Source of the DNA: Taudactylus pleione
Lineage: Eukaryota; Chordata; Amphibia; Anura; Myobatrachidae
NCBI GenBank assembly: GCA_031769625.1
Contig: JAUIMM010000722.1
Location: forward strand, 496,001-560,000
Direction of reading: 5' to 3'
Length of the DNA: 64,000 nucleotides
Shown: piece after piece, positions 48,501 to 60,565 of the stretch
Layout of the letters: each line of letters opens with the position of its first letter
Position numbering within the stretch: position 1 is the stretch's first letter
Program-made: the position numbers and the translations under genes
Notes under the pieces: model-generated
The model's database searches: none
Seen by the model: only the letters and a program-made list of their open reading frames with translations
Told to the model about the DNA's origin: nothing

Positions 48501-50925
48501 CCATTTGGTCTACAATTATGCGACCATTATGGCTGGAAAACACTTGATAAGAACTACTTCCAAACCAATTTTGGGCCATTTTGACTTTCAGGTAGTGGAG
48601 AAACAGCCAGTCAAAGAAAGGGTTCCTAGGCTCCTCCAGTCCACTTTAAGTAAATTAAGATTTTTTTTTCTTAAAATGCATGCAGTTTTTGATCCATTTG
48701 GTCTACAATTATGCGACCAGTATGGCTGGAAAGCACTTGATAAGAACTACTTCCAAACAAATTTTGGGCCATTTTGACTGTCAGGCAGTGGAGAAACAGC
48801 CAGTCAAAGAAAGGGTTCCTAGTCTCCTCCAGTCCACTTTAAGTCAATTGAGATTTTTTTTTGCTTTAAATGCTTGCAGTTTTTGATCCATTTGGTCTAC
48901 AATTATGCGACCATTATGGCTGGAAAACACTTGATAAGAACTACTTCCAAACCAATTTTGGGCCATTTTGACTTTCAGGTAGTGGAGAAACAGCCAGTCA
49001 AAGAAAGGGTTCCTAGTCTCCTCCAGTCCACTTTAAGTCAATTGAGATTTTTTTTTGCTTTAAATGCTTGCAGTTTTTGATCCATTTGGTCTACAATTAT
49101 ACGACCAGTATCGCTGGAAAGCCCTTGTTCCCAGCTACATCCACACCAATTTTGGGCCATTTTGACAATCAGGAGGAGGAGAAACAGCTGGTCAAAAATA
49201 GGGTTCCTAGGCTCCTCTGGTCCCGCTTCCAAAAATGCACGAAAATACGTTTTTCAGAGCTACCTTCACACCGATTTTGGGCCATTTTAACCACAATGCA
49301 GCAGAGATATAGCCAATCAAAAGAAGGGTTCCTTGGAGAAATATACAGTTAATGGATACTTATGCTCCTCTGTTCCCACTTTAAGTCAATGGAGATTTTT
49401 TTATTGCTTTAAATGCTTGCAGTTATTGATCCATTTGGTCTACAATTATGCGACCAGTATGGCTGGAGAGCACTTGATAAGAACTACTTCCACACAAATT
49501 TTGGGCCATTTTGACTGTCAGGCAGTGGAGAAACAGCCAGTCAAAGAAAGGGTTCCTAGGCTCCTCCAGTCCACTTTAAGTAAATTAAGATTTTTATTTC
49601 TTTAAATGCTTACAGTTATTGATCCATTTGGTCTACAATTATGCGACCATTATGGCTGGAAAACACTTGATAAGAACTACTTGCAAACCAATTTTGGGCC
49701 ATTTTGACTTTCAGGTAGTGGAGAAACAGCCATTCAAAGAAAGGGTTCCTAGGCTCCTCCAGTCCACTTTAAGTAAATTAAGATTTTTTTTTCTTAAAAT
49801 GCATGCAGTTTTTGATCCATTTGGTCTACAATTATGCGACCAGTATGGCTGGAAAGCACTTGATAAGAACTACTTCCAAACCAATTTTGGGCCATTTTGA
49901 CTGTCAGGCAGTGGAGAAACAGCCAGTCAAAGAAAGGGTTCCTAGTCTCCTCCAGTCCACTTTAAGTCAATTGAGATTTTTTTTTGCTTTAAATGCTTGC
50001 AGTTTTTGATCCATTTGGTCTACAATTATGCGACCAGTATCGCTGGAAAGCCCTTGTTCCCAGCTACATCCACACCAATTTTGGGCCATTTTGACAATCA
50101 GGAGGAGGAGAAACAGCTGGTGAAAAATAGGGTTCCTAGGCTCCTCTGGTCCCGCTTCCAAAAATGCACGAAAAGACGTTTTTCAGAGCTACCTTCACAC
50201 CGATTTTGGGCCATTTTAACCACAATGCAGCAGAGATATAGCCAATCAAAAGAAGGGTTCCTTGGAGAAATATACAGTTAATGGATACTTATGCTCCTCT
50301 GTTCCCACTTTAAGTCAATGGAAATTTTTTTTTTGCTTTAAATGCTTGCAGTTATTGATCCATTTGGTCTACAATTATGCGACCAGTATGGCTGGAGAGC
50401 ACTTGATAAGAACTACTTCCACACAAATTTTGGGCCATTTTGACTGTCAGGCAGTGGAGAAACAGCCAGTCAAAGAAAGGGTTCCTAGGCTCCTCCAGTC
50501 CACTTTAAGTAAATTAAGATTTTTATTTCTTTAAATGCTTACAGTTATTGATCCATTTGGTCTACAATTATGCGACCATTATGGCTGGAAAACACTTGAT
50601 AAGAACTACTTCCAAACCAATTTTGGGCCATTTTGACTTTCAGGTAGTGGAGAAACAGCCAGTCAAAGAAAGGGTTCCTAGGCTCCTCCAGTCCACTTTA
50701 AGTAAATTAAGATTTTTTTTTCTTAAAATGCATGCAGTTTTTGATCCATTTGGTCTACAATTATGCGACCAGTATGGCTGGAAAGCACTTGATAAGAACT
50801 ACTTCCAAACAAATTTTGGGCCATTTTGACTGTCAGGCAGTGGAGAAACAGCCAGTCAAAGAAAGGGTTCCTAGTCTCCTCCAGTCCACTTTAAGTCAAT
50901 TGAGATTTTTTTTTGCTTTAAATGC
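45506..50925 (+). repeat. 5,420-bp tandem duplication, copy 2
   Basis: Unit starts are I 45506, K 45699, La 45893, E 46242, K' 46435, Ls 46629, K' 46822, La 47016, E 47365, I 47558, K 47751, La 47945, E 48294, I 48487, K 48680, I/K 48874, La 49068, E 49417, I 49610, K 49803, La 49997, E 50346, I 50539 and K 50732. The order and markers match copy 1, but K 48680 keeps the T lost at 43279. The flanking K at 45312 joins a K head to the CAAACAAATT of the V units at 34898 and 39893, consistent with a crossover inside that unit. Confidence 0.9.
45893..47944 (+). repeat. 2.05-kb module, copy 3
   Basis: Same order and markers as copies 1 and 2, including TTATAAGACC, ATGCAACCAG and GAGGAGAAGAAAC. Its spacing from copy 2 is 5,419 bp. 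Confidence 0.9.
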
Positions 50926-53900
50926 TTGCAGTTTTTGATCCATTTGGTCTACAATTATGCGACCATTATGGCTGGAAAACACTTGATAAGAACTACTTCC
51001 AAACCAATTTTGGGCCATTTTGACTTTCAGGTAGTGGAGAAACAGCCAGTCAAAGAAAGGGTTCCTAGTCTCCTCCAGTCCACTTTAAGTCAATTGAGAT
51101 TTTTTTTTGCTTTAAATGCTTGCAGTTTTTGATCCATTTGGTCTACAATTATACGACCAGTATCGCTGGAAAGCCCTTGTTCCCAGCTACATCCACACCA
51201 ATTTTGGGCCATTTTGACAATCAGGAGGAGGAGAAACAGCTGGTCAAAAATAGGGTTCCTAGGCTCCTCTGGTCCCGCTTCCAAAAATGCACGAAAAGAC
51301 GTTTTTCAGAGCTACCTTCACACCGATTTTGGGCCATTTTAACCACAATGCAGCAGAGATATAGCCAATCAAAAGAAGGGTTCCTTGGAGAAATATACAG
51401 TTAATGGATACTTATGCTCCTCTGTTCCCACTTTAAGTCAATGGAAATTTTTTTTTTGCTTTAAATGCTTGCAGTTATTGATCCATTTGGTCTACAATTA
51501 TGCGACCAGTATGGCTGGAGAGCACTTGATAAGAACTACTTCCACACAAATTATGGGCCATTTTGACTGTCAGGCAGTGGAGAAACAGCCAGTCAAAGAA
51601 AGGGTTCCTAGGCTCCTCCAGTCCACTTTAAGTAAATTAAGATTTTTTTTTCTTTAAATGGTTACAGTTATTGATCCATTTGGTCTACAATTATGCGACC
51701 AGTATGGCTGGAAAGCACTTGATAAGAACTACTACCACACAAATTTTGGGCCATTTTGACTTTCAGGAAGTGGATAAACAGCCAGTCAAAGAAAGGGTTC
51801 CTAGTCTCCTCCAGTCCACTTTATGTCAATTGAGATTTTTTTTTGCTTTAAATGCTTGCAGTTTTTGATCCATTTGGTCTACAATTATGCGACTAGTATC
51901 GCTGGAAAGCCCTTGTTCCCAGCTACATCCACACCAATTTTGGGCCATTTTGACAATCAGGAGGAGGAGAAACAGCTGGTCAAAAATAGGGTTCCTAGGC
52001 TCCTCCAGTCCACTTTAAGTAAATTAAGATTTTTTTTTCTTTAAATGGTTACAGTTATTGATCCATTTGGTCTACAATTATGCGACCAGTATGGCTGGAA
52101 AGCACTTGATAAGAACTACTACCACACAAATTTTGGGCCATTTTGACTTTCAGGAAGTGGATAAACAGCCAGTCAAAGAAAGGGTTCCTAGTCTCCTCCA
52201 GTCCACTTTATGTCAATTGAGATTTTTTTTGCTTTAAATGCTTGCAGTTTTTGATCCATTTGGTCTACAATTATGCGACTAGTATCGCTGGAAAGCCCTT
52301 GTTCCCAGCTACATCCACACCAATTTTGGGCCATTTTGACAATCAGGAGGAGGAGAAACAGCTGGTCAAAAATAGGGTTCCTAGGCTCCTCTGGTCCCGC
52401 TTCCAAAAATGCACGAAAAGACGTTTTTCAGAGCTACCTTCACACCGATTTTGGGCCATTTTAACCACAATGCAGCAGAGATATAGCCAATCAAAAGAAG
52501 GGTTCCTTGGAGAAATATACAGTTAATGGATACTTATGCTCCTCTGTTCCCACTTTAAGTCAATGGAGATTTTTTTATTGCTTTAAATGCTTGCAGTTAT
52601 TGATCCATTTGGTCTACAATTATGCGACCAGTATGGCTGGAGAGCACTTGATAAGAACTACTTCCACACAAATTTTGGGCCATTTTGACTGTCAGGCAGT
52701 GGAGAAACAGCCAGTCAAAGAAAGGGTTCCTAGGCTCCTCCAGTCCACTTTAAGTAAATTAAGATTTTTATTTCTTTAAATGCTTACAGTTATTGATCCA
52801 TTTGGTCTACAATTATGCGACCATTATGGCTGGAAAACACTTGATAAGAACTACTTGCAAACCAATTTTGGGCCATTTTGACTTTCAGGTAGTGGAGAAA
52901 CAGCCATTCAAAGAAAGGGTTCCTAGGCTCCTCCAGTCCACTTTAAGTAAATTAAGATTTTTTTTTCTTAAAATGCATGCAGTTTTTGATCCATTTGGTC
53001 TACAATTATGCGACCAGTATGGCTGGAAAGCACTTGATAAGAACTACTTCCAAACCAATTTTGGGCCATTTTGACTGTCAGGCAGTGGAGAAACAGCCAG
53101 TCAAAGAAAGGGTTCCTAGTCTCCTCCAGTCCACTTTAAGTCAATTGAGATTTTTTTTTGCTTTAAATGCTTGCAGTTTTTGATCCATTTGGTCTACAAT
53201 TATGCGACCAGTATCGCTGGAAAGCCCTTGTTCCCAGCTACATCCACACCAATTTTGGGCCATTTTGACAATCAGGAGGAGGAGAAACAGCTGGTGAAAA
53301 ATAGGGTTCCTAGGCTCCTCTGGTCCCGCTTCCAAAAATGCACGAAAAGACGTTTTTCAGAGCTACCTTCACACCGATTTTGGGCCATTTTAACCACAAT
53401 GCAGCAGAGATATAGCCAATCAAAAGAAGGGTTCCTTGGAGAAATATACAGTTAATGGATACTTATGCTCCTCTGTTCCCACTTTAAGTCAATGGAAATT
53501 TTTTTTTTGCTTTAAATGCTTGCAGTTATTGATCCATTTGGTCTACAATTATGCGACCAGTATGGCTGGAGAGCACTTGATAAGAACTACTTCCACACAA
53601 ATTTTGGGCCATTTTGACTGTCAGGCAGTGGAGAAACAGCCAGTCAAAGAAAGGGTTCCAAGGCTCCTCCAGTCCACTTTAAGTAAATTAAGATTTTTAT
53701 TTCTTTAAATGCTTACAGTTATTGATCCATTTGGTCTACAATTATGCGACCATTATGGCTGGAAAACACTTGATAAGAACTACTTCCAAACCAATTTTGG
53801 GCCATTTTGACTTTCAGGTAGTGGAGAAACAGCCAGTCAAAGAAAGGGTTCCTAGGCTCCTCCAGTCCACTTTAAGTAAATTAAGATTTTTTTTTCTTAA

Positions 53901-55184
53901 AATGCATGCAGTTTTTGATCCATTTGGTCTACAATTATGCGACCAGTATGGCTGGAAAGCACTTGATAAGAACTACTTCCAAACCAATTTTGGGCCATTT
54001 TGACTTTCAGGAAGTGGATAAACAGCCAGTCAAAGAAAGGGTTCCTAGTCTCCTCCAGTCCACTTTAAGTCAATTGAGATTTTTTTTTGCTTTAAATGCT
54101 TGCAGTTTTTGATCCATTTGGTCTACAATTATGCGACCAGTATCGCTGGAAAGCCCTTGTTCCCAGCTACATCCACACCAATTTTGGGCCATTTTGACAA
54201 TCAGGAGGAGGATAAACAGCTGGTCAAAAATAGGGTTCCTAGGCTCCTCTGGTCCCGCTTCCAAAAATGCATGAAAAGACGTTTTTCAGAGCTACCTTCA
54301 CACCGATTTTGGGCCATTTTAACCACAATGCAGCAGAGATATAGCCAATCAAAAGAAGGGTTCCTTGGAGAAATATACAGTTAATGGATACTTGTGCTCC
54401 TCTGTTCCCACTTTAAGTCAATGGAGATTTTTTTTTTGCTTTAAATGCTTGCAGTTATTGATCCATTTGGTCTACAGTTATGCGACCAGTATGGCTGGAA
54501 AGCACTTGAAAAGAACTACTTCCACACAAATTTTGGGCCATTTTGACTGTCAGGCAGTGGAGAAACAGCCAGTCAAAGAAAGGGTTCCTAGTCTCCTCCA
54601 GTCCACTTTAAGTCAATTGAGATTTTTTTTTGCTTTAAATGCTTGCAGTTTTTGATCCATTTGGTCTACAATTATGCGACCAGTATCGCTGGAAAGCTAT
54701 TGTTCACAGCTACCTCCACACCAATTTTGGGCCATTTTGACAATCAGAAGGAGGAGAAACCGCTGGTCTAAGATAGGGTTCCTAGGCTCCTCTGGTCCCG
54801 CTTCCAAAAATGCACGAAAAGACGTTTTTCAGAGCTACCTTCACACCGATTTTGGGCCATTTTAACCACAATGCAGCAGAGATATAGCCAATCAAAAGAA
54901 GGGTTCCTTGGAGAAATATACAGTTAATGGATACTTATGCTCCTCTGTTCCCACTTTAAGTCAATGGAAATTTTTTTTTTGCTTTAAATGCTTGCAGTTA
55001 TTGATCCATTTGGTCTACAATTATGCGACCAGTATGGCTGGAGAGCACTTGATAAGAACTACTTCCACACAAATTTTGGGCCATTTTGACTGTCAGGCAG
55101 TGGAGAAACAGCCAGTCAAAGAAAGGGTTCCTAGGCTCCTCCAGTCCACTTTAAGTAAATCAAGATTTTTATTTCTTAAAATGC
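49803..55184 (+). repeat. 5,382-bp tandem duplication, copy 1
   Basis: After K 49803, La 49997, E 50346, I 50539 and K 50732 the units are I/K 50926, La 51120, E 51469, K' 51662, Ls 51856, K' 52049, La 52242, E 52591, I 52784, K 52977, La 53171, E 53520, I 53713, K/K' 53906, La 54100, M 54449, Lc/La 54643 and E 54992. La 54100 reads GAGGATAAACAG and AATGCATGAAAAG. M reads CTTGAAAAGAAC. E 54992 reads AGTAAATCAAG. Confidence 0.9.
51120..53170 (+). repeat. 2.05-kb module, copy 4
   Basis: Same unit order, but the first La reads TTATACGACC, the first K' keeps ATGCGACCAG and the second La keeps GAGGAGGAG. This copy therefore belongs to a different sub-lineage from copies 1-3. Its first La is of the 43648/49068 type. 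Confidence 0.9.
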
Positions 55185-58100
55185 ATGCAGTTTTTGATCC
55201 ATTTGGTCTACAATTATGCGACCAGTATGGCTGGAAAGCACTTGATAAGAACTACTTCCAAACCAATTTTGGGCCATTTTGACTGTCAGGCAGTGGAGAA
55301 ACAGCCAGTCAAAGAAAGGGTTCCTAGTCTCCTCCAGTCCACTTTAAGTCAATTGAGATTTTTTTTTGCTTTAAATGCTTGCAGTTTTTGATCCATTTGG
55401 TCTACAATTATGCGACCAGTATCGCTGGAAAGCCCTTGTTCCCAGCTACATCCACACCAATTTTGGGCCATTTTGACAATCAGGAGGAGGAGAAACAGCT
55501 GGTGAAAAATAGGGTTCCTAGGCTCCTCTGGTCCCGCTTCCAAAAATGCACGAAAAGACGTTTTTCAGAGCTACCTTCACACCGATTTTGGGCCATTTTA
55601 ACCACAATGCAGCAGAGATATAGCCAATCAAAAGAAGGGTTCCTTGGAGAAATATACAGTTAATGGATACTTATGCTCCTCTGTTCCCACTTTAAGTCAA
55701 TGGAAATTTTTTTTTTGCTTTAAATGCTTGCAGTTATTGATCCATTTGGTCTACAATTATGCGACCAGTATGGCTGGAGAGCACTTGATAAGAACTACTT
55801 CCACACAAATTTTGGGCCATTTTGACTGTCAGGCAGTGGAGAAACAGCCAGTCAAAGAAAGGGTTCCTAGGCTCCTCCAGTCCACTTTAAGTAAATTAAG
55901 ATTTTTATTTCTTTAAATGCTTACAGTTATTGATCCATTTGGTCTACAATTATGCGACCATTATGGCTGGAAAACACTTGATAAGAACTACTTCCAAACC
56001 AATTTTGGGCCATTTTGACTTTCAGGTAGTGGAGAAACAGCCAGTCAAAGAAAGGGTTCCTAGGCTCCTCCAGTCCACTTTAAGTAAATTAAGATTTTTT
56101 TTTCTTAAAATGCATGCAGTTTTTGATCCATTTGGTCTACAATTATGCGACCAGTATGGCTGGAAAGCACTTGATAAGAACTACTTCCAAACAAATTTTG
56201 GGCCATTTTGACTGTCAGGCAGTGGAGAAACAGCCAGTCAAAGAAAGGGTTCCTAGTCTCCTCCAGTCCACTTTAAGTCAATTGAGATTTTTTTTTGCTT
56301 TAAATGCTTGCAGTTTTTGATCCATTTGGTCTACAATTATGCGACCATTATGGCTGGAAAACACTTGATAAGAACTACTTCCAAACCAATTTTGGGCCAT
56401 TTTGACTTTCAGGTAGTGGAGAAACAGCCAGTCAAAGAAAGGGTTCCTAGTCTCCTCCAGTCCACTTTAAGTCAATTGAGATTTTTTTTTGCTTTAAATG
56501 CTTGCAGTTTTTGATCCATTTGGTCTACAATTATACGACCAGTATCGCTGGAAAGCCCTTGTTCCCAGCTACATCCACACCAATTTTGGGCCATTTTGAC
56601 AATCAGGAGGAGGAGAAACAGCTGGTCAAAAATAGGGTTCCTAGGCTCCTCTGGTCCCGCTTCCAAAAATGCACGAAAAGACGTTTTTCAGAGCTACCTT
56701 CACACCGATTTTGGGCCATTTTAACCACAATGCAGCAGAGATATAGCCAATCAAAAGAAGGGTTCCTTGGAGAAATATACAGTTAATGGATACTTATGCT
56801 CCTCTGTTCCCACTTTAAGTCAATGGAAATTTTTTTTTTGCTTTAAATGCTTGCAGTTATTGATCCATTTGGTCTACAATTATGCGACCAGTATGGCTGG
56901 AGAGCACTTGATAAGAACTACTTCCACACAAATTATGGGCCATTTTGACTGTCAGGCAGTGGAGAAACAGCCAGTCAAAGAAAGGGTTCCTAGGCTCCTC
57001 CAGTCCACTTTAAGTAAATTAAGATTTTTTTTTCTTTAAATGGTTACAGTTATTGATCCATTTGGTCTACAATTATGCGACCAGTATGGCTGGAAAGCAC
57101 TTGATAAGAACTACTACCACACAAATTTTGGGCCATTTTGACTTTCAGGAAGTGGATAAACAGCCAGTCAAAGAAAGGGTTCCTAGTCTCCTCCAGTCCA
57201 CTTTATGTCAATTGAGATTTTTTTTGCTTTAAATGCTTGCAGTTTTTGATCCATTTGGTCTACAATTATGGGACTAGTATCGCTGGAAAGCCCTTGTTCC
57301 CAGCTACATCCACACCAATTTTGGGCCATTTTGACAATCAGGAGGAGGAGAAACAGCTGGTCAAAAATAGGGTTCCTAGGCTCCTCCAGTCCACTTTAAG
57401 TAAATTAAGATTTTTTTTTCTTTAAATGGTTACAGTTATTGATCCATTTGGTCTACAATTATGCGACCAGTATGGCTGGAAAGCACTTGATAAGAACTAC
57501 TACCACACAAATTTTGGGCCATTTTGACTTTCAGGAAGTGGATAAACAGCCAGTCAAAGAAAGGGTTCCTAGTCTCCTCCAGTCCACTTTATGTCAATTG
57601 AGATTTTTTTTGCTTTAAATGCTTGCAGTTTTTGATCCATTTGGTCTACAATTATGGGACTAGTATCGCTGGAAAGCCCTTGTTCCCAGCTACATCCACA
57701 CCAATTTTGGGCCATTTTGACAATCAGGAGGAGGAGAAACAGCTGGTCAAAAATAGGGTTCCTAGGCTCCTCTGGTCCCGCTTCCAAAAATGCACGAAAA
57801 GACGTTTTTCAGAGCTACCTTCACACCGATTTTGGGCCATTTTAACCACAATGCAGCAGAGATATAGCCAATCAAAAGAAGGGTTCCTTGGAGAAATATA
57901 CAGTTAATGGATACTTATGCTCCTCTGTTCCCACTTTAAGTCAATGGAGATTTTTTTATTGCTTTAAATGCTTGCAGTTATTGATCCATTTGGTCTACAA
58001 TTATGCGACCAGTATGGCTGGAGAGCACTTGATAAGAACTACTTCCACACAAATTTTGGGCCATTTTGACTGTCAGGCAGTGGAGAAACAGCCAGTCAAA

Positions 58101-60565
58101 GAAAGGGTTCCTAGGCTCCTCCAGTCCACTTTAAGTAAATTAAGATTTTTATTTCTTTAAATGCTTACAGTTATTGATCCATTTGGTCTACAATTATGCG
58201 ACCATTATGGCTGGAAAACACTTGATAAGAACTACTTGCAAACCAATTTTGGGCCATTTTGACTTTCAGGTAGTGGAGAAACAGCCATTCAAAGAAAGGG
58301 TTCCTAGGCTCCTCCAGTCCACTTTAAGTAAATTAAGATTTTTTTTTCTTAAAATGCATGCAGTTTTTGATCCATTTGGTCTACAATTATGCGACCAGTA
58401 TGGCTGGAAAGCACTTGATAAGAACTACTTCCAAACCAATTTTGGGCCATTTTGACTGTCAGGCAGTGGAGAAACAGCCAGTCAAAGAAAGGGTTCCTAG
58501 TCTCCTCCAGTCCACTTTAAGTCAATTGAGATTTTTTTTTGCTTTAAATGCTTGCAGTTTTTGATCCATTTGGTCTACAATTATGCGACCAGTATCGCTG
58601 GAAAGCCCTTGTTCCCAGCTACATCCACACCAATTTTGGGCCATTTTGACAATCAGGAGGAGGAGAAACAGCTGGTGAAAAATAGGGTTCCTAGGCTCCT
58701 CTGGTCCCGCTTCCAAAAATGCACGAAAAGACGTTTTTCAGAGCTACCTTCACACCGATTTTGGGCCATTTTAACCACAATGCAGCAGAGATATAGCCAA
58801 TCAAAAGAAGGGTTCCTTGGAGAAATATACAGTTAATGGATACTTATGCTCCTCTGTTCCCACTTTAAGTCAATGGAAATTTTTTTTTTGCTTTAAATGC
58901 TTGCAGTTATTGATCCATTTGGTCTACAATTATGCGACCAGTATGGCTGGAGAGCACTTGATAAGAACTACTTCCACACAAATTTTGGGCCATTTTGACT
59001 GTCAGGCAGTGGAGAAACAGCCAGTCAAAGAAAAGGTTCCAAGGCTCCTCCAGTCCACTTTAAGTAAATTAAGATTTTTATTTCTTTAAATGCTTACAGT
59101 TATTGATCCATTTGGTCTACAATTATGCGACCATTATGGCTGGAAAACACTTGATAAGAACTACTTCCAAACCAATTTTGGGCCATTTTGACTTTCAGGT
59201 AGTGGAGAAACAGCCAGTCAAAGAAAGGGTTCCTAGGCTCCTCCAGTCCACTTTAAGTAAATTAAGATTTTTTTTTCTTAAAATGCATGCAGTTTTTGAT
59301 CCATTTGGTCTACAATTATGCGACCAGTATGGCTGGAAAGCACTTGATAAGAACTACTTCCAAACCAATTTTGGGCCATTTTGACTTTCAGGAAGTGGAT
59401 AAACAGCCAGTCAAAGAAAGGGTTCCTAGTCTCCTCCAGTCCACTTTAAGTCAATTGAGATTTTTTTTTGCTTTAAATGCTTGCAGTTTTTGATCCATTT
59501 GGTCTACAATTATGCGACCAGTATCGCTGGAAAGCCCTTGTTCCCAGCTACATCCACACCAATTTTGGGCCATTTTGACAATCAGGAGGAGGATAAACAG
59601 CTGGTCAAAAATAGGGTTCCTAGGCTCCTCTGGTCCCGCTTCCAAAAATGCATGAAAAGACGTTTTTCAGAGCTACCTTCACACCGATTTTGGGCCATTT
59701 TAACCACAATGCAGCAGAGATATAGCCAATCAAAAGAAGGGTTCCTTGGAGAAATATACAGTTAATGGATACTTGTGCTCCTCTGTTCCCACTTTAAGTC
59801 AATGGAGATTTTTTTTTTGCTTTAAATGCTTGCAGTTATTGATCCATTTGGTCTACAGTTATGCGACCAGTATGGCTGGAAAGCACTTGAAAAGAACTAC
59901 TTCCACACAAATTTTGGGCCATTTTGACTGTCAGGCAGTGGAGAAACAGCCAGTCAAAGAAAGGGTTCCTAGTCTCCTCCAGTCCACTTTAAGTCAATTG
60001 AGATTTTTTTTTGCTTTAAATGCTTGCAGTTTTTGATCCATTTGGTCTACAATTATGCGACCAGTATCGCTGGAAAGCTATTGTTCACAGCTACCTCCAC
60101 ACCAATTTTGGGCCATTTTGACAATCAGAAGGAGGAGAAACCGCTGGTCTAAGATAGGGTTCCTAGGCTCCTCTGGTCCCGCTTCCAAAAATGCACGAAA
60201 AGACGTTTTTCAGAGCTACCTTCACACCGATTTTGGGCCATTTTAACCACAATGCAGCAGAGATATAGCCAATCAAAAGAAGGGTTCCTTGGAGAAATAT
60301 ACAGTTAATGGATACTTATGCTCCTCTGTTCCCACTTTAAGTCAATGGAAATTTTTTTTTTGCTTTAAATGCTTGCAGTTATTGATCCATTTGGTCTACA
60401 ATTATGCGACCAGTATGGCTGGAGAGCACTTGATAAGAACTACTTCCACACAAATTTTGGGCCATTTTGACTGTCAGGCAGTGGAGAAACAGCCAGTCAA
60501 AGAAAGGGTTCCTAGGCTCCTCCAGTCCACTTTAAGTAAATCAAGATTTTTATTTCTTTAAATGC
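55185..60565 (+). repeat. 5,381-bp tandem duplication, copy 2
   Basis: Unit starts are K 55185, La 55379, E 55728, I 55921, K 56114, I/K 56308, La 56502, E 56851, K' 57044, Ls 57237, K' 57430, La 57623, E 57972, I 58165, K 58358, La 58552, E 58901, I 59094, K/K' 59287, La 59481, M 59830, Lc/La 60024 and E 60373. The left junction is visible at about 55170, where an E tail (TTTTTATTTC) switches to the I-type TTAAAATGCATGCAG. It differs from copy 1 by one fewer T before Ls 57237, ATGGGACTAG at Ls 57237 and La 57623, and GAAAAGGTTCC at E 58901. Confidence 0.9.
56502..58551 (+). repeat. 2.05-kb module, copy 5
   Basis: Same order and sub-lineage as copy 4. Both Ls 57237 and La 57623 read ATGGGACTAG and both are preceded by an 8-T tract. 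In copy 4 the corresponding units read ATGCGACTAG. Confidence 0.9.

Noticed and set aside
32342..60565. The three 5-kb duplications as pure assembly artefacts
   Set aside because: Small private differences between copies (lost T at 43279, ATGGGACTAG at 57 kb, GAAAAGG at 58.9 kb) and biologically sensible hybrid junctions favour real events. The 4,995-bp pair showed no difference by eye and remains the one most in need of long-read support.
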